Assembly: GCA_963772315.1 (NCBI GenBank)
Contig: CAVYWJ010000002.1
Coordinates: forward strand, 62,001-126,000
DNA length: 64,000 nucleotides
Reading direction: 5' to 3'
From: Haliangium sp963772315
Lineage (GTDB): Bacteria; Myxococcota_A; Polyangia; Haliangiales; Haliangiaceae
Part shown: positions 1 to 9,077 of the stretch, in pieces
How positions within the stretch are numbered: the first letter of the stretch is position 1
Layout of the letters: the number at the start of each line of letters is the position of its first letter
Translations under genes and position numbers: made by a program
Notes under the pieces: generated by a model
Seen by the model: the letters and a program-made list of their open reading frames with translations, nothing else
The model's database searches: none
Told to the model about the DNA's origin: nothing

Positions 1-547
1 GGTGCAAGGGCGTGCTGGTGACACCGACCATGCCGAGGCGAGCCGCGGATGCGCCGCCGTGGCTGCAGGTCGTGGGACTACCTCGGCGCGACATCGCTGC
101 GATGCGAGTCCGCCGCGGCGACGCCGAACTCTCCATGGGGCGCGTCGGGCCCGAGGTATTCAGCCGTGCTCGTCACCGCGTCCCGCAGCGCCGGGAGTTC
201 GACCTTCGCGGATGCCTCGAATCCTGAGACCACGACCTCGCGCATGCGGACACCACATGCACGCTGCGGAATGGAGACCGGTTCCCCGTAACCTGCTGAA
301 ATTCCTTCTAACCAGTCTCAGCCGCCCGGCCGTTCCGGAGACAGAGATTTGCCGCAATGGAGACCGCTCCCCCGTTCGAAACGGGGCGTTTCGCTCGGTC
401 TCCCAGCACTCTGAGCCCCAAAACAGAGACTGGTCACCAGCCCCCGCGCGCCACGCAACCCGGCGGAATTGCGCGCAAAACCCTGCGGCCCTTTCCACCC
501 TCACCTTCTAACCCCTCGCCCGGCGTTGCCGCGACCATTCTTCAGTG
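1..547. other. Intergenic stretch without a supportable gene
   Basis: No open frame here has a ribosome binding site or recognisable protein; the longest plus-strand frame is Arg/Pro/Ala-rich as expected for random high-G+C sequence. Two copies of a motif starting ATGGAGACCG lie at 271 and 357, 86 bp apart. A hairpin CCCCGTT/CGA/AACGGGG occupies 370-386. Short GAGAC/GTCTC words recur and loosely resemble the larger array near 20.1-20.7 kb. The stretch lies downstream of the two minus-strand tRNA genes. Confidence 0.5.
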
Positions 548-625
<78 letters not shown>

Positions 626-646
626 CGTGCACGAAGGCAACGTCCA

Positions 647-725
<79 letters not shown>

Positions 726-774
726 AGTTCACGGCCATCGCGACCCCGGCCTTTCGAGCCGAGGCTCCTGAGCA

Positions 775-1425
775 TTACCCCGATTGTCTCGGTCCCGCAA
801 GATGGAAGTACGCGATGATGCGAGGCTTCATGGCCTGCATGGCGCGGGCACGATGCGAGTGGTCATTCTTGGTGCCGCCGCCGAGCTCGGCAAAGGTGGC
901 ACCGAGCTCGGGCGCATGAAACAACGGATCGTAGCCAAAACCACCCGTGCCCCGCGGAGCCGCCAGGATGTATCCCTCGCACGCGCCCTCGGCCGTGAGC
1001 ATACGCTCACCCAGGTCGCCGGCGGTGTCTGCCAGGGCCAGGCAGGAACGAAACCGGGCGCTGCGACGCTCGACAGGTACATCGGCCAGGGCGGTGAGAA
1101 GCGCGGCGTTGTTCTCCGCATCGCTGGCATGCTCACCAGCATAGCGGGCACTGCGCACACCAGGCGCACCGGCCAGCGCGTCCACCTCCAGACCGCTATC
1201 GTCGGCCAGGGCCGGCAAGCCCGTGGCGCGTGACACGGCCAGCGCCTTCTTGGCCGCATTGGCGGCAAACGTGTCGCCGTCCTCGATTACCTCGGGCACG
1301 GGATGCGCCACCTGGTCGAGAGACAACACCTCGAGGTCGAGGTCGGAGAGGAGCGCGCGCAACTCCACGACCTTGCCGCGGTTGCGGGTGGCAAACACCA
1401 GCCGGGGCCGGCTGGACGGACTCAT
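775..1425 (-). CDS. rdgB: RdgB/HAM1 non-canonical purine NTP pyrophosphatase
   Basis: 216 residues, the usual family size. The enzyme hydrolyses dITP, XTP and ITP to the monophosphate, cleansing the cytosolic nucleotide pool. The N-terminal signature FATRNRGKVVEL (residues 11-22), the DDSGLEVDAL block with GVRSARYAG (about 75-96) and the C-terminal GGFGYDPLF plus SHRARA blocks are all present. The ATG overlaps the TGA of rph by 4 nt (ATGA), indicating translational coupling, and rph-rdgB adjacency is common in bacteria. The tail after SHRARA reads as an ordinary helix ending GPRQSG. Confidence 0.95.
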   Translation of the reverse strand: MSPSSRPRLVFATRNRGKVVELRALLSDLDLEVLSLDQVAHPVPEVIEDGDTFAANAAKKALAVSRATGLPALADDSGLEVDALAGAPGVRSARYAGEHASDAENNAALLTALADVPVERRSARFRSCLALADTAGDLGERMLTAEGACEGYILAAPRGTGGFGYDPLFHAPELGATFAELGGGTKNDHSHRARAMQAMKPRIIAYFHLAGPRQSG

Positions 1426-2159
1426 CGCGAGGTGACCTCCGACGTGCGCACCGACGCCAGCGTGACGCGCTGGATCGCGCACAGCCGGCGGATGCCCTGG
1501 CTGGCCAGATCGAGCAGGTGATCGAGCTCGGCCCGGCTGAAGGTGCCGTGCTCGCCCGTGCCTTGGATCTCGACCAGCTGTCCACTCTCGGTCATGACCA
1601 CGTTCATGTCCACGGCAGCGTTGGCGTCCTCGGCGTAGGGCAAGTCGAGGAGCGACTCGCCATCGACGATGCCCACGGACACGGCCGCCACGGGCTCGCG
1701 CAGCACGGCCTTTGCGTCGCTGATCGACCCGGCCGCCACCAGGCGCTCGATGGCCAGCGCCAAAGCGACGTAGCCGCCGGTGATCGAGGCCACGCGGGTG
1801 CCGCCGTCGGCCTGGAGCACGTCGCAGTCGATGGTGATCGAGCGCTCGCCCAGGGCATCGAGGTGGACGGCCGCGCGCAGCGCCCGGCCAATCAAGCGCT
1901 GGATCTCCTTGCCGCGGCCACCGGCGACGCGATCGCTGCGTGTGTGCGTCGAGCGCGGCAGCATCGCGTACTCGGCGGTCACCCAGCCCGAACCGCGACC
2001 GGCCATGAAGGACGGGACGCGCTCCTCGACCGAAGCCGCGCATAGCACCCAGGTGTTGCCGGCCTTGATGAGGGCGCTGCCTTCGGCGTACTGCTGAAAC
2101 CCGGTCGTGATTTCCACCGGGCGAAGCTCGTCGGGTTTCCTACCGTCAGGGCGAGACAT
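1422..2159 (-). CDS. rph: Ribonuclease PH
   Basis: 245 residues. This phosphorolytic 3'-5' exoribonuclease trims tRNA 3' ends using inorganic phosphate. The N-terminus MSRPDGRKPDELRPV is typical. The GGRGKEIQRLIGRALR block (about 80-95) carries the phosphate-binding arginines, and DCDVLQADGGTR and MTESGQLVEIQGTGEHG are core RNase PH motifs. The start overlaps the end of the upstream amidase gene by 14 nt and the stop overlaps rdgB by 4 nt, so the three form one transcription unit. Two tRNA genes lie just downstream on the same strand. Confidence 0.96.
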   Translation of the reverse strand: MSRPDGRKPDELRPVEITTGFQQYAEGSALIKAGNTWVLCAASVEERVPSFMAGRGSGWVTAEYAMLPRSTHTRSDRVAGGRGKEIQRLIGRALRAAVHLDALGERSITIDCDVLQADGGTRVASITGGYVALALAIERLVAAGSISDAKAVLREPVAAVSVGIVDGESLLDLPYAEDANAAVDMNVVMTESGQLVEIQGTGEHGTFSRAELDHLLDLASQGIRRLCAIQRVTLASVRTSEVTSR

Positions 2160-3018
2160 GGGCCGAGCCTAGCCCGGAGGCGGCAGGGCCGCCAGCTTCT
2201 GGCCCGGATTCCGGCACCGGCAGCACGCCGGCCACAGCGTTGGCCAGGGCCGCGGCGATGCGCTCGCGCACTGTCGGATCCGCGAGCTCGCGACCTTCGA
2301 CCGGGTGGTCGATGAAGCCAACCTCGACCAGCACGGCCGGCATGGTCGCGCCCATGAGCACATCCATGGCTCCTTGCCGCACGCCGCGATCGCCCTCGGG
2401 CCCACGGACGACGCGCAGCTGACCCTGCATGGCCGCTGCCAGCGCAGCCGCAGCTTCCTGGGCCGCCCCGCGCTCGAGGTCATCGAGGAGCAGCGCGGTA
2501 TCGGGATCCATGCCTTCTCGCACCGCGCCGTCCTCCAGGCGCAAGGCCCGGGCGTCCACGTTCAATGCCTCGGGCGGCAGCACGAAGGTCTCGTAGCCAC
2601 GCTGGGAATGTGAGGTGGTGGCGTTGGTGTGGAGGCTGATGAACAGGTCCGCACCCAGCCGGTTGGCCAGACGCACGCGCTGGCGCAGAGTGAGATAGAC
2701 GTCGCGATCGCGCGTCAGCACCACGCGATAGCCGCGGTCGGTCAGCTCCTCCCACAGCAGACGTGCGAGCGCCAGGGTGACCTGTTTCTCGTACAGGCCA
2801 GGCACCGCGGCCGGGGCTCCGGCATTGGTGCCGCCGTGGCCCGGATCGATGACGATCAGCGGGCGGGTGCTCGCGACCGCGCGCGCGTCCGCGGCCGTGT
2901 TCGCAACCGTGTTCGCGCCCGGGTTCCCGATCGTCCTCGGGCCAGGCTCTGCGACCGCACGCCACGCGCCCGCCAGGATGACGAGCATGAGACAAACCGC
3001 GGGGAAGACGCGCTGCAT
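2146..3018 (-). CDS. N-acetylmuramoyl-L-alanine amidase (Amidase_3)
   Basis: 290 residues with a signal peptide at about 1-23, so exported to the periplasm, where it cleaves the amide between N-acetylmuramic acid and L-alanine in peptidoglycan. The zinc ligands are visible: His61 in DPGHGG, Glu77, His130 in ISLHTN, plus catalytic Glu232 in LVEVGF. A low-complexity Ala/Asn/Arg linker separates the signal from the catalytic domain. No AMIN or LysM domain is present, so it is a short AmiC-type enzyme. First gene of the amidase-rph-rdgB unit, divergent from the membrane protein at 3165. Confidence 0.92.
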   Translation of the reverse strand: MQRVFPAVCLMLVILAGAWRAVAEPGPRTIGNPGANTVANTAADARAVASTRPLIVIDPGHGGTNAGAPAAVPGLYEKQVTLALARLLWEELTDRGYRVVLTRDRDVYLTLRQRVRLANRLGADLFISLHTNATTSHSQRGYETFVLPPEALNVDARALRLEDGAVREGMDPDTALLLDDLERGAAQEAAAALAAAMQGQLRVVRGPEGDRGVRQGAMDVLMGATMPAVLVEVGFIDHPVEGRELADPTVRERIAAALANAVAGVLPVPESGPEAGGPAASGLGSAHVSP

Positions 3019-3164
3019 GGCGACTTCACACTACCGACTGCGCCCCAAAGGCTCAAGAAAACCGCCGGCTTTGGTTCAGACGCGTGGCGCCAGACCTGGA
3101 CAGTGCACGGCGGGCACGCCTGCGTCTTGACGCAACCTATTATCTTGGCTAGGTTTTTCGGGCT

Positions 3165-4940
3165 TTGGGCAAGCGTTCGCAACTGACCGAGCTGGCGCTC
3201 TCGCACCTGCTCTTGCTGGTGACCACGGCCGAGCTGGCGTTCAACCGGCTGGCGACTCGAGAGCTGCGTCCGGTGGGCGAGGAGGCCGCGCCCTGGTGGC
3301 ACCTGGCGCTCGACCACCTGGGGCTGTTTCTCCACTACTTCGCTTCGACCCTGGCGTTCGGCCTGCTCGCCCGCCAGCTCTGGCGCTTGCGCGGCGAGCG
3401 TCAGCTCTACTTTGGCGTGGCGCGATGGGGTCTCGCCGGCGTGGGGACCGCGCTCCTGGCGCTGGCTGCGCTCAATACCCTCAGCAGCCCGAACACGTGG
3501 GGCAGCTTCTTCTTCGAGCTGTCGTTCGTGGCCATGGTGCTGATGCTGGTGTTCGCCCAGCTCACGCGGCGCGGCGACGTGGCCAGCAAGCTCGGCATCC
3601 TCATCGTGGCAGCGCCACTGACGATTCCCGTGCTCGCGCCGCTGTCCATGCGGCTCCTCGGTGACAGCGACGTGATGTGGGGCGATATGCCCGAGCGCAT
3701 CCGGCTGTTCGGGCAATGGACCATGGTGGCCGCGGCGCTGCTGTCGCCGTACTGCTTTGCGCCGCGTCCGTTCGCCGCCGCAGCTGCGCGCCTGGGGCCG
3801 CTGGTGGTCGCGGGCTTCGTCGGCGTCGTCGGGGTACTCATCCTGCGCCAGCACTACGAGATCGGCATGCGCCTGGCGCACCACGGCCTGGGCATCGACA
3901 TCGGTCCCGGTGCGCCCGAGCAGTTCCTGACCATGTACCTCGTGGCCCTGGCCACGATCACCTGGACCCTGTCCTCGTGCCTCAGCGCGGATGCGGCTGG
4001 TCGCCGCGACATTGGCGTGGGGCTGGCGCTCATCGTGCTGGGCGGCTACGGCTTTGCCTGGCCCTTGCAGTATCTGGTGAGCGCGGTCGGGCTCATGATC
4101 ATCGGCGAGGCCACCGCGCGCGTGCGCGACGAGGAGCGCGAGCTCGCCAGCGCGACCGGCTTCCACGCCCCGCCCATCGCAGCCAGCGTGTGGGCGCACT
4201 ACACGCGCGCTCTGGCAGATGCGCTGCGCGAGACGGCTGCCCAGGAAGTCTCGGTGGTCACCATGCGCGGCCAGGACACCGCTGTTGCAGCGGCCCCTGC
4301 CGATGATCAGGAGCCAGGCTCGGTCACCACCCATCTCCATGCCCAGCGCCGCGGCGTGGACGTGTTTGTGCGCATCGAGCGATACCGGGGCGCCATCATG
4401 GTCATGGATGTCGTGTGCGGCCAGAAGCCGGTCGAGGGCGAAGCCCCACAGTGGACGCTGTACGCCTTGCCCGAAAAGCTTCTGGGCATCGGCGCGCATC
4501 CCGAGCCACCCGCGACCACGGCACCCGTGGTGCACGTCGACGACCCGCCGTTCACCCAGCGATTCCGCATTCGTGATGCCGGCAACTTCACCGAACGCCT
4601 CCTCGACAACGGCCTGCGTGCCCGTGTCACCGCCCTGATTGATGGCTGGCTGGCGTTCTGGGATGGCAGCGGTTTGCACTATCGCGTGCAGCCCGGCCAG
4701 GACGCGCCGCTCGATCATCCGATTCCCATCACCGAGCTCGCCTTCCGCGGCGCCGCGGCCAGCCCGGCGGCTGATCGGGTCGTCACCTTGATCGACCTGC
4801 TCGTGGATATTACCCGGCGTGGCCGCGCTGCCGACCCGGTGGCTGCCGTCGAGCCTGCGGCAACCGGTGCGCCTGCGGCAACCGACGAGCCGGTGGCTGC
4901 CCTCGAGCCAGCGGCCGACGACGAGCCTGCTCGCGATTGA
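3165..4940 (+). CDS. Polytopic membrane protein with soluble C-terminal region
   Basis: 591 residues from a TTG start; I recognise no family. About nine hydrophobic segments occupy roughly residues 5-320 (for example LALSHLLLLVTTAELAF, FVAMVLMLVFAQL, IGVGLALIVLGGYGFAW). A soluble domain of about 250 residues follows, then a low-complexity tail of Pro-Val-Ala-Ala/Glu-Pro-Ala-Ala repeats. The layout suggests a sensor or structural membrane protein. The soluble part shows no kinase, cyclase or GGDEF motif by eye. The start is uncertain: the TTG has no convincing Shine-Dalgarno. Divergent from the amidase operon. Confidence 0.75.
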   Translation: MGKRSQLTELALSHLLLLVTTAELAFNRLATRELRPVGEEAAPWWHLALDHLGLFLHYFASTLAFGLLARQLWRLRGERQLYFGVARWGLAGVGTALLALAALNTLSSPNTWGSFFFELSFVAMVLMLVFAQLTRRGDVASKLGILIVAAPLTIPVLAPLSMRLLGDSDVMWGDMPERIRLFGQWTMVAAALLSPYCFAPRPFAAAAARLGPLVVAGFVGVVGVLILRQHYEIGMRLAHHGLGIDIGPGAPEQFLTMYLVALATITWTLSSCLSADAAGRRDIGVGLALIVLGGYGFAWPLQYLVSAVGLMIIGEATARVRDEERELASATGFHAPPIAASVWAHYTRALADALRETAAQEVSVVTMRGQDTAVAAAPADDQEPGSVTTHLHAQRRGVDVFVRIERYRGAIMVMDVVCGQKPVEGEAPQWTLYALPEKLLGIGAHPEPPATTAPVVHVDDPPFTQRFRIRDAGNFTERLLDNGLRARVTALIDGWLAFWDGSGLHYRVQPGQDAPLDHPIPITELAFRGAAASPAADRVVTLIDLLVDITRRGRAADPVAAVEPAATGAPAATDEPVAALEPAADDEPARD

Positions 4941-5010
4941 ATCGCGGTGGACAGCCAATGGCTGTCCATTGCTGCTGGCGCCGAACCAGTCGTGCTGCCG
5001 CAGCGGCCCG

Positions 5011-5044
5011 GATGAGAGATCTTCTGATCAGAAGATCTCTCATC
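5011..5044. promoter_or_regulatory. Perfect 34-bp palindrome (operator or bidirectional hairpin)
   Basis: Bases 5011-5044 form a perfect inverted repeat with no spacer, centred on the GATC at 5026-5029, with half-site GATGAGAGATCTTCTGA. It lies 70 bp after the membrane protein stop and about 240 bp before the cyclodehydratase start. No T-tract follows on the plus strand, so a simple terminator is less likely than an operator or cruciform-forming site. The nested AGATCT and TGATCA restriction-like cores are a consequence of the symmetry. Confidence 0.6.
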
Positions 5045-5108
5045 TATATCCAGAACACCGATGCTCTGGCTCGTCATGCATGGTCGTCCGGCCACGGAGC
5101 AGCTCGGA

Positions 5109-5220
5109 CGCTCCCGCTGAGAAAAATGATTAGGTATTTTTCTCAAAATTTTCATTTATCTCCTGAGAGATGAAAAATATAAAATATCTGCTATCTTTCA
5201 AAGATAGAGTCGAGCCGCAA
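5109..5220 (+). promoter_or_regulatory. A+T-rich island, probable promoter region of the TOMM locus
   Basis: This stretch is strikingly A+T-rich inside a G+C-rich chromosome, with runs such as AAAAATGATTAGG, CAAAATTTTCATTT and GAAAAATATAAAATATC. A TATAAAAT element (5178-5185) could be a -10, with a weak TTTATC (5155-5160) 17 bp upstream as -35. A hairpin CTATCTTT/C/AAAGATAG (5191-5207) lies downstream and could sit in the leader. An ATG at 5170 opens a frame here, but I read that frame as non-coding until the real cyclodehydratase sequence joins it near 5338. Confidence 0.5.
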
Positions 5221-5284
5221 CTGGATGGAGGACGAGCGCCTCCTCTTGCAGGCCCTCTTGCCATTGCACTCTCAGGAGCAGGTT

Positions 5285-7521
5285 GTGAACGATCATCCAC
5301 GTTTCCGTCCGGACATACATGTGGCCCAGATCGGGGAGAGCTCGTATTCCTCCTCGGCGAGCAAGAGGAATTCTTGCTGCGCGGGCGCCTGTATGCGCGA
5401 CTCGCCGGCTTGCTCGATGGGACGCGCTCGCTGGCATCGCTCTTCGAGCAGCTGGCCGGCGAAGCCTCACCATCCGAGATCTGCGTTGCGCTCCTGTCCT
5501 TGAAGGAGCGCGGGTACCTGGCCGAGCCTGACGAGAACGTCCCCGCAGCGGCGTTCTGGAATGCGCTCGGGCCTGCGTCCCCGGACGCTCGCAAGCGGCT
5601 CGCCGGAGCACGCGTCTCGGTGACCACGTCCTCGCAGATCGACCCCGAGCCACTGATCCAGGCGCTGGTATCGCTGGGCGTGAACGTGGTCGAAAACGGT
5701 TCGACCGGGCCCATCGAGCCCATTCAGCCCGTCCAGCCCATCCAGCCCATCCAGATAGTCATCACGGACGACTATCTGGCCGAGCCGCTGGACGAGGAGC
5801 CGGGTGCGGCCCGCCATCGCCTGTTCGTGAAGCCCACCGCGCGCACGATCTGGCTGGGCCCCGTGCTCGGTCCACGCGGCTCGTGCCAGGCCTGTCTGGC
5901 GCACCGGCTACGTGAGAATCGCACGGTAGACGCCTTCGTGCAGCAGCACGGCGGCGGCACCGGGCCGCTCAGACCCCCGGCGACGGCGTTCACGCCGGGT
6001 CTGATGATCGGGTTCCACCTGGCCGCGGTCACCGTGGCCAGGTGGATTGCCAGCGACGGCCAGGGGGTCTTGAGCGATCATCTGATCACGCTCGACCTGG
6101 CCGAGTCCAGCATGGCGCATCACCCCGTGATCCGGCGCCCGCAGTGTCCGGCATGCGGCGATCCGGAGCTTGGCCTGCACGATGCCTCGCGCCATCCGCT
6201 CGTGTTGAGCTCCCGGCCCAAGCAGCACACGACCGATGGTGGTCACCGCAGCACGTCGCCCGAGGCCACGTACGAGCGCCTGCAGCGACACGTCGATCCC
6301 ATCACCGGTTTCGTCACCTGGCTGGCGCCCATCGACAGCCAGGCGCACACCATGACCCGGCTCTGGACGGCTTCACATCCGGTGTGCCCCACGTCGAAGA
6401 CCCCCGGATTCCGCGACTTCTACGTGGCCAGCTGGGGAAAAGGCGTCACCGACGCCCAGGCCCGCGTCAGTGCCCTCGGTGAAGCCATCGAGCGGCGCAG
6501 CGCCGTGTTTCGCGGCGATGAGCCGCGCATCCGGGCGCGTTTCGTGGATCTCGCGCCGCGTGCGATCCCGCCGCCGGCGCTCGAGAACTTCAGTGACAGG
6601 CAATATCGCGAGCGTGACCGCATCAATGCAGCGTCCACGAGCAACCGGCAGCGGGTCTCGCTTCCCTTCGACGAGAACGCCGAGATGGAATGGACCCCGG
6701 TTTGGTCGCTGACGCACGAGGATCACCGCTACGTACCCACGCAGTACTGCTACGCTCAGTATCCACTGGACGTCGAGTCGCGCCACTGCTTCTTCCATTC
6801 CAATGGCAATGCTGCCGGCACTTGCCTGGAAGAGGCTGTCCTGCAGGGTTTCCTGGAACTCGTGGAGCGGGACTGCGTGGCGCTCTGGTGGTACAACCGG
6901 CTCCCGCGGCCGGGCGTGGATCTCGATGGCTTCGACGAGCCATATGTCGATACCTTGCGTCGCTATCTCGATGCGAAGGGATGGCGGCTGTGGGTCATCG
7001 ACGTCACCAACGACTTCCAGTTTCCCGCGTTTGCCGCCCTGACTGCGCCGCATGACGGCAGCAGGCTCATGGTCGGTTTCGGCTGCCACCTCGACGCGCA
7101 CCTCGCGCTGCGCAGATCGCTGACCGAGCTCTATCAGTGCTTCGATCCCGACGATCGGCGCGCGCAGCGCAAGCGCCCCGGCTGGAGCACGTTTGCCCTG
7201 CAGGAGCACCCCTTTCTGCTGCCGGATCCCGAGGTGCCACTGCGTGGTCCCGACTCGTTCCCGTCTCTCTACCACCACGATCTCCACGCCGACGTGCGCA
7301 GTTGCGTCGAGCGGGCGGCTCGCGCCGGCATCGAGACCCTGGTCCTGGACCACACCCGCCCCGAGACGCCGCTCCACGCCGTGAAGGTGATCGCGCCGGG
7401 CATGCGGCATTTCTGGTCGCGCCTTGGGCCGGGACGCCTGTACGAGGTACCGGCGCGCCTGGGCTGGCTGCAAGCGCCACACGACGAAGCAGATCTCAAT
7501 CCTCTGCCGATCTTCTGGTAA
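5285..7521 (+). CDS. Fused TOMM cyclodehydratase (SagC-like leader-binding domain + YcaO); frameshift near 5337
   Basis: Predicted to bind a RiPP leader and use ATP to cyclise Cys/Ser/Thr to azolines. The start is GTG 5285, 6 nt after AGGAG (5274-5278), and begins MNDHPRFRPDIHVAQIG. This frame then loses one base near 5336-5338 and continues as GELVFLLGEQEEFLLRGRLY to the stop, about 745 residues. The N-terminal half is SagC/E1-like with two zinc CxxC pairs, CQAC (codons 5884-5895) and CPAC (6145-6156). The YcaO half shows ALGEAIERRS (about 6472-6500) and EEAVLQGFLELVERD (about 6829-6874), the ATP/Mg residues. The C-terminus is NPLPIFW, a degenerate form of the PxPxP tail usual in TOMM YcaO proteins. 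An ATG at 5170 opens the downstream frame but its first 55 codons look non-coding. The frameshift may be an assembly error. Confidence 0.85.
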
Positions 7522-7666
7522 TTCCACTTCCGCATCCCGGCAGAGCCGTCACGCCCCTGGCTCCGCCGGCGGTACCCCGCCGATCTGTGATCGCCCTCCT
7601 TCGAGCATGCCTGGAAAAGAACGGGGCAATTCACCTTCCTCACGGGAAGCGTACAGGGAGAACTTC

Positions 7667-8848
7667 ATGAGAGATGGCCACCGGATCATCGATGCTGATC
7701 GCCACGTCATCGAGCCCATCGGGATGTGGAAAGAGTATCTGGAGCCCGCGTTCCGCGAGCACGCGCCTTATCTCGAGCAAGAGGACATCCACGAGCCACT
7801 GGTCGAGCGCGTGGCGCGCCTGGGCGAACGCGGCCTGGTCCCGCTGTCACCCAGGCTCATGACCCACGGTGAGCCCGTGCTGGCACCGCTCACGGAGCGC
7901 ACCCGGATCGAGATGGCCATCGTTGCCGAGCAACGCGCCGCGCAGACCGCAGCCGGCCAGGATCCGAGGGCGCACCTCGCCGTCATGGACAAGGAAGGAA
8001 TCGACCTCGGCTTCTTCTACCCCACGTCCGCCAGCTTCCTGCTCGGGATCGACGCCATGGCCCCTGCTACGGCCGCTGCGTTCGCCCGTGCTTACAATGA
8101 CTGGCTGCGCGATTTCTGCAGCGTGGATCCGCATCGGCTCCGCGGGGTCGGGCTGATCAGCCGACACGACCCCGAGGATATGGTGACAGAGCTGCGACGC
8201 ATCTCGAATTTCGGCTGGACTGCCGTGGTGTTGCGTCCCAACCCGGTCAAGGGACGCATCCTGAGCCATCCCGACTACGAGCCGTTCTGGACCGAGTGCG
8301 AACGACGCTCCATTGGCGTGAGCATTCACGAAGGCACACACTCGCGCCTGCCCACGGCCGGCGCGGATCGTTTCACCTCGCGCTTTGCCCAGCACGCCTG
8401 CTCGCATCCACTCGAGCAGATGATGGCGCTGCTCGCCCTCATCGAGGGCGGAGTGCTCGAGCGCCATCCCGCTTTGCAAGTGGCATTCTTGGAGGCAGGG
8501 ATCGGCTGGCTGCCATACTGGCTGTGGCGTCTCGACGAGGTCGAGTACGGCAGCCTCGCGGCGGAGGTGCAGGGCAACGTGCGCATGAAGCCCTCGGACT
8601 ACTTCCGTCGCCAATGCTTCGTCGCGCTCGAGCCCGACGAGCCTTACCTATCCGAGGTGCTGCGATTCATCGGTGAGGACCGCCTGCTCCTGGGCAGCGA
8701 TTTCCCTCACTTCGATCACGATCTCGACATCGTGGACAAGACCATGGAGCTTGGCACGCGCCTGCCCGGCGGCGCGCTCGAGAAGCTCCTGTGGCGCAAC
8801 GCAGAGCGGTTCTACCGGGCCGATCGACCAGGACAGCGCGCCGACTGA
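7667..8848 (+). CDS. Amidohydrolase-2 family metal-dependent hydrolase in TOMM locus
   Basis: 393 residues from ATG 7667, preceded by CAGGGAGAACTTC. It is a TIM-barrel amidohydrolase of the ACMSD-like group. The N-terminal IIDADRHVIEP corresponds to the family's D-x-D-x-H metal site with Arg replacing the usual residue before His. The GVSIHEGTHS and RLLLGSDFPHFDHDL blocks supply further His and the catalytic Asp. It starts 146 bp after the cyclodehydratase on the same strand and is probably cotranscribed. In bottromycin clusters an amidohydrolase hydrolyses part of the modified peptide, so an on-peptide role here is plausible; a small-molecule hydrolase cannot be excluded. Confidence 0.85.
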   Translation: MRDGHRIIDADRHVIEPIGMWKEYLEPAFREHAPYLEQEDIHEPLVERVARLGERGLVPLSPRLMTHGEPVLAPLTERTRIEMAIVAEQRAAQTAAGQDPRAHLAVMDKEGIDLGFFYPTSASFLLGIDAMAPATAAAFARAYNDWLRDFCSVDPHRLRGVGLISRHDPEDMVTELRRISNFGWTAVVLRPNPVKGRILSHPDYEPFWTECERRSIGVSIHEGTHSRLPTAGADRFTSRFAQHACSHPLEQMMALLALIEGGVLERHPALQVAFLEAGIGWLPYWLWRLDEVEYGSLAAEVQGNVRMKPSDYFRRQCFVALEPDEPYLSEVLRFIGEDRLLLGSDFPHFDHDLDIVDKTMELGTRLPGGALEKLLWRNAERFYRADRPGQRAD

Positions 8849-8951
8849 TCGCCACGCTCGTGCGTGGCCACGTGGTCGATGCACCTCTGCATGGTCGCGA
8901 CGAGATGCGCGGCACGGGCCAATCGATCCCATTGCAACGCAGAAACAATCA

Positions 8952-9045
8952 GCCCGGATACCTCACGCTGCCGTCCGACGCGGTGGCAGCAACGGCCTCG
9001 CCACGTCTCCTCGCGTGCGACGCCGTCACAGTGAGATATCCGGGC
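8952..9045. repeat. 15-bp imperfect inverted repeat between convergent genes
   Basis: GCCCGGATACCTCAC (8952-8966) is inverted at 9031-9045 as GTGAGATATCCGGGC, with one mismatch and 64 nt between. It falls between the amidohydrolase (ending 8848) and the convergent precursor peptide gene (ending 9078). It could form a long-range terminator stem for either strand, or be the ends of a degenerate insertion. No gene is seen in the interval. Confidence 0.4.
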
Positions 9046-9077
9046 CGGGGACTACGGGCCATGCCCGGGGACGGATG

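Noticed and set aside
2..511. 169-codon plus-strand frame at the window edge
   Set aside because: Arg/Pro/Ala-rich composition, no ribosome binding site, and no recognisable protein; consistent with an open frame by chance in high-G+C DNA.
5170..5335. ATG 5170 as the start of the cyclodehydratase
   Set aside because: Its first ~55 codons have no family resemblance and the Shine-Dalgarno would touch the ATG; GTG 5285 in another frame has a proper ribosome binding site and the expected N-terminal sequence.
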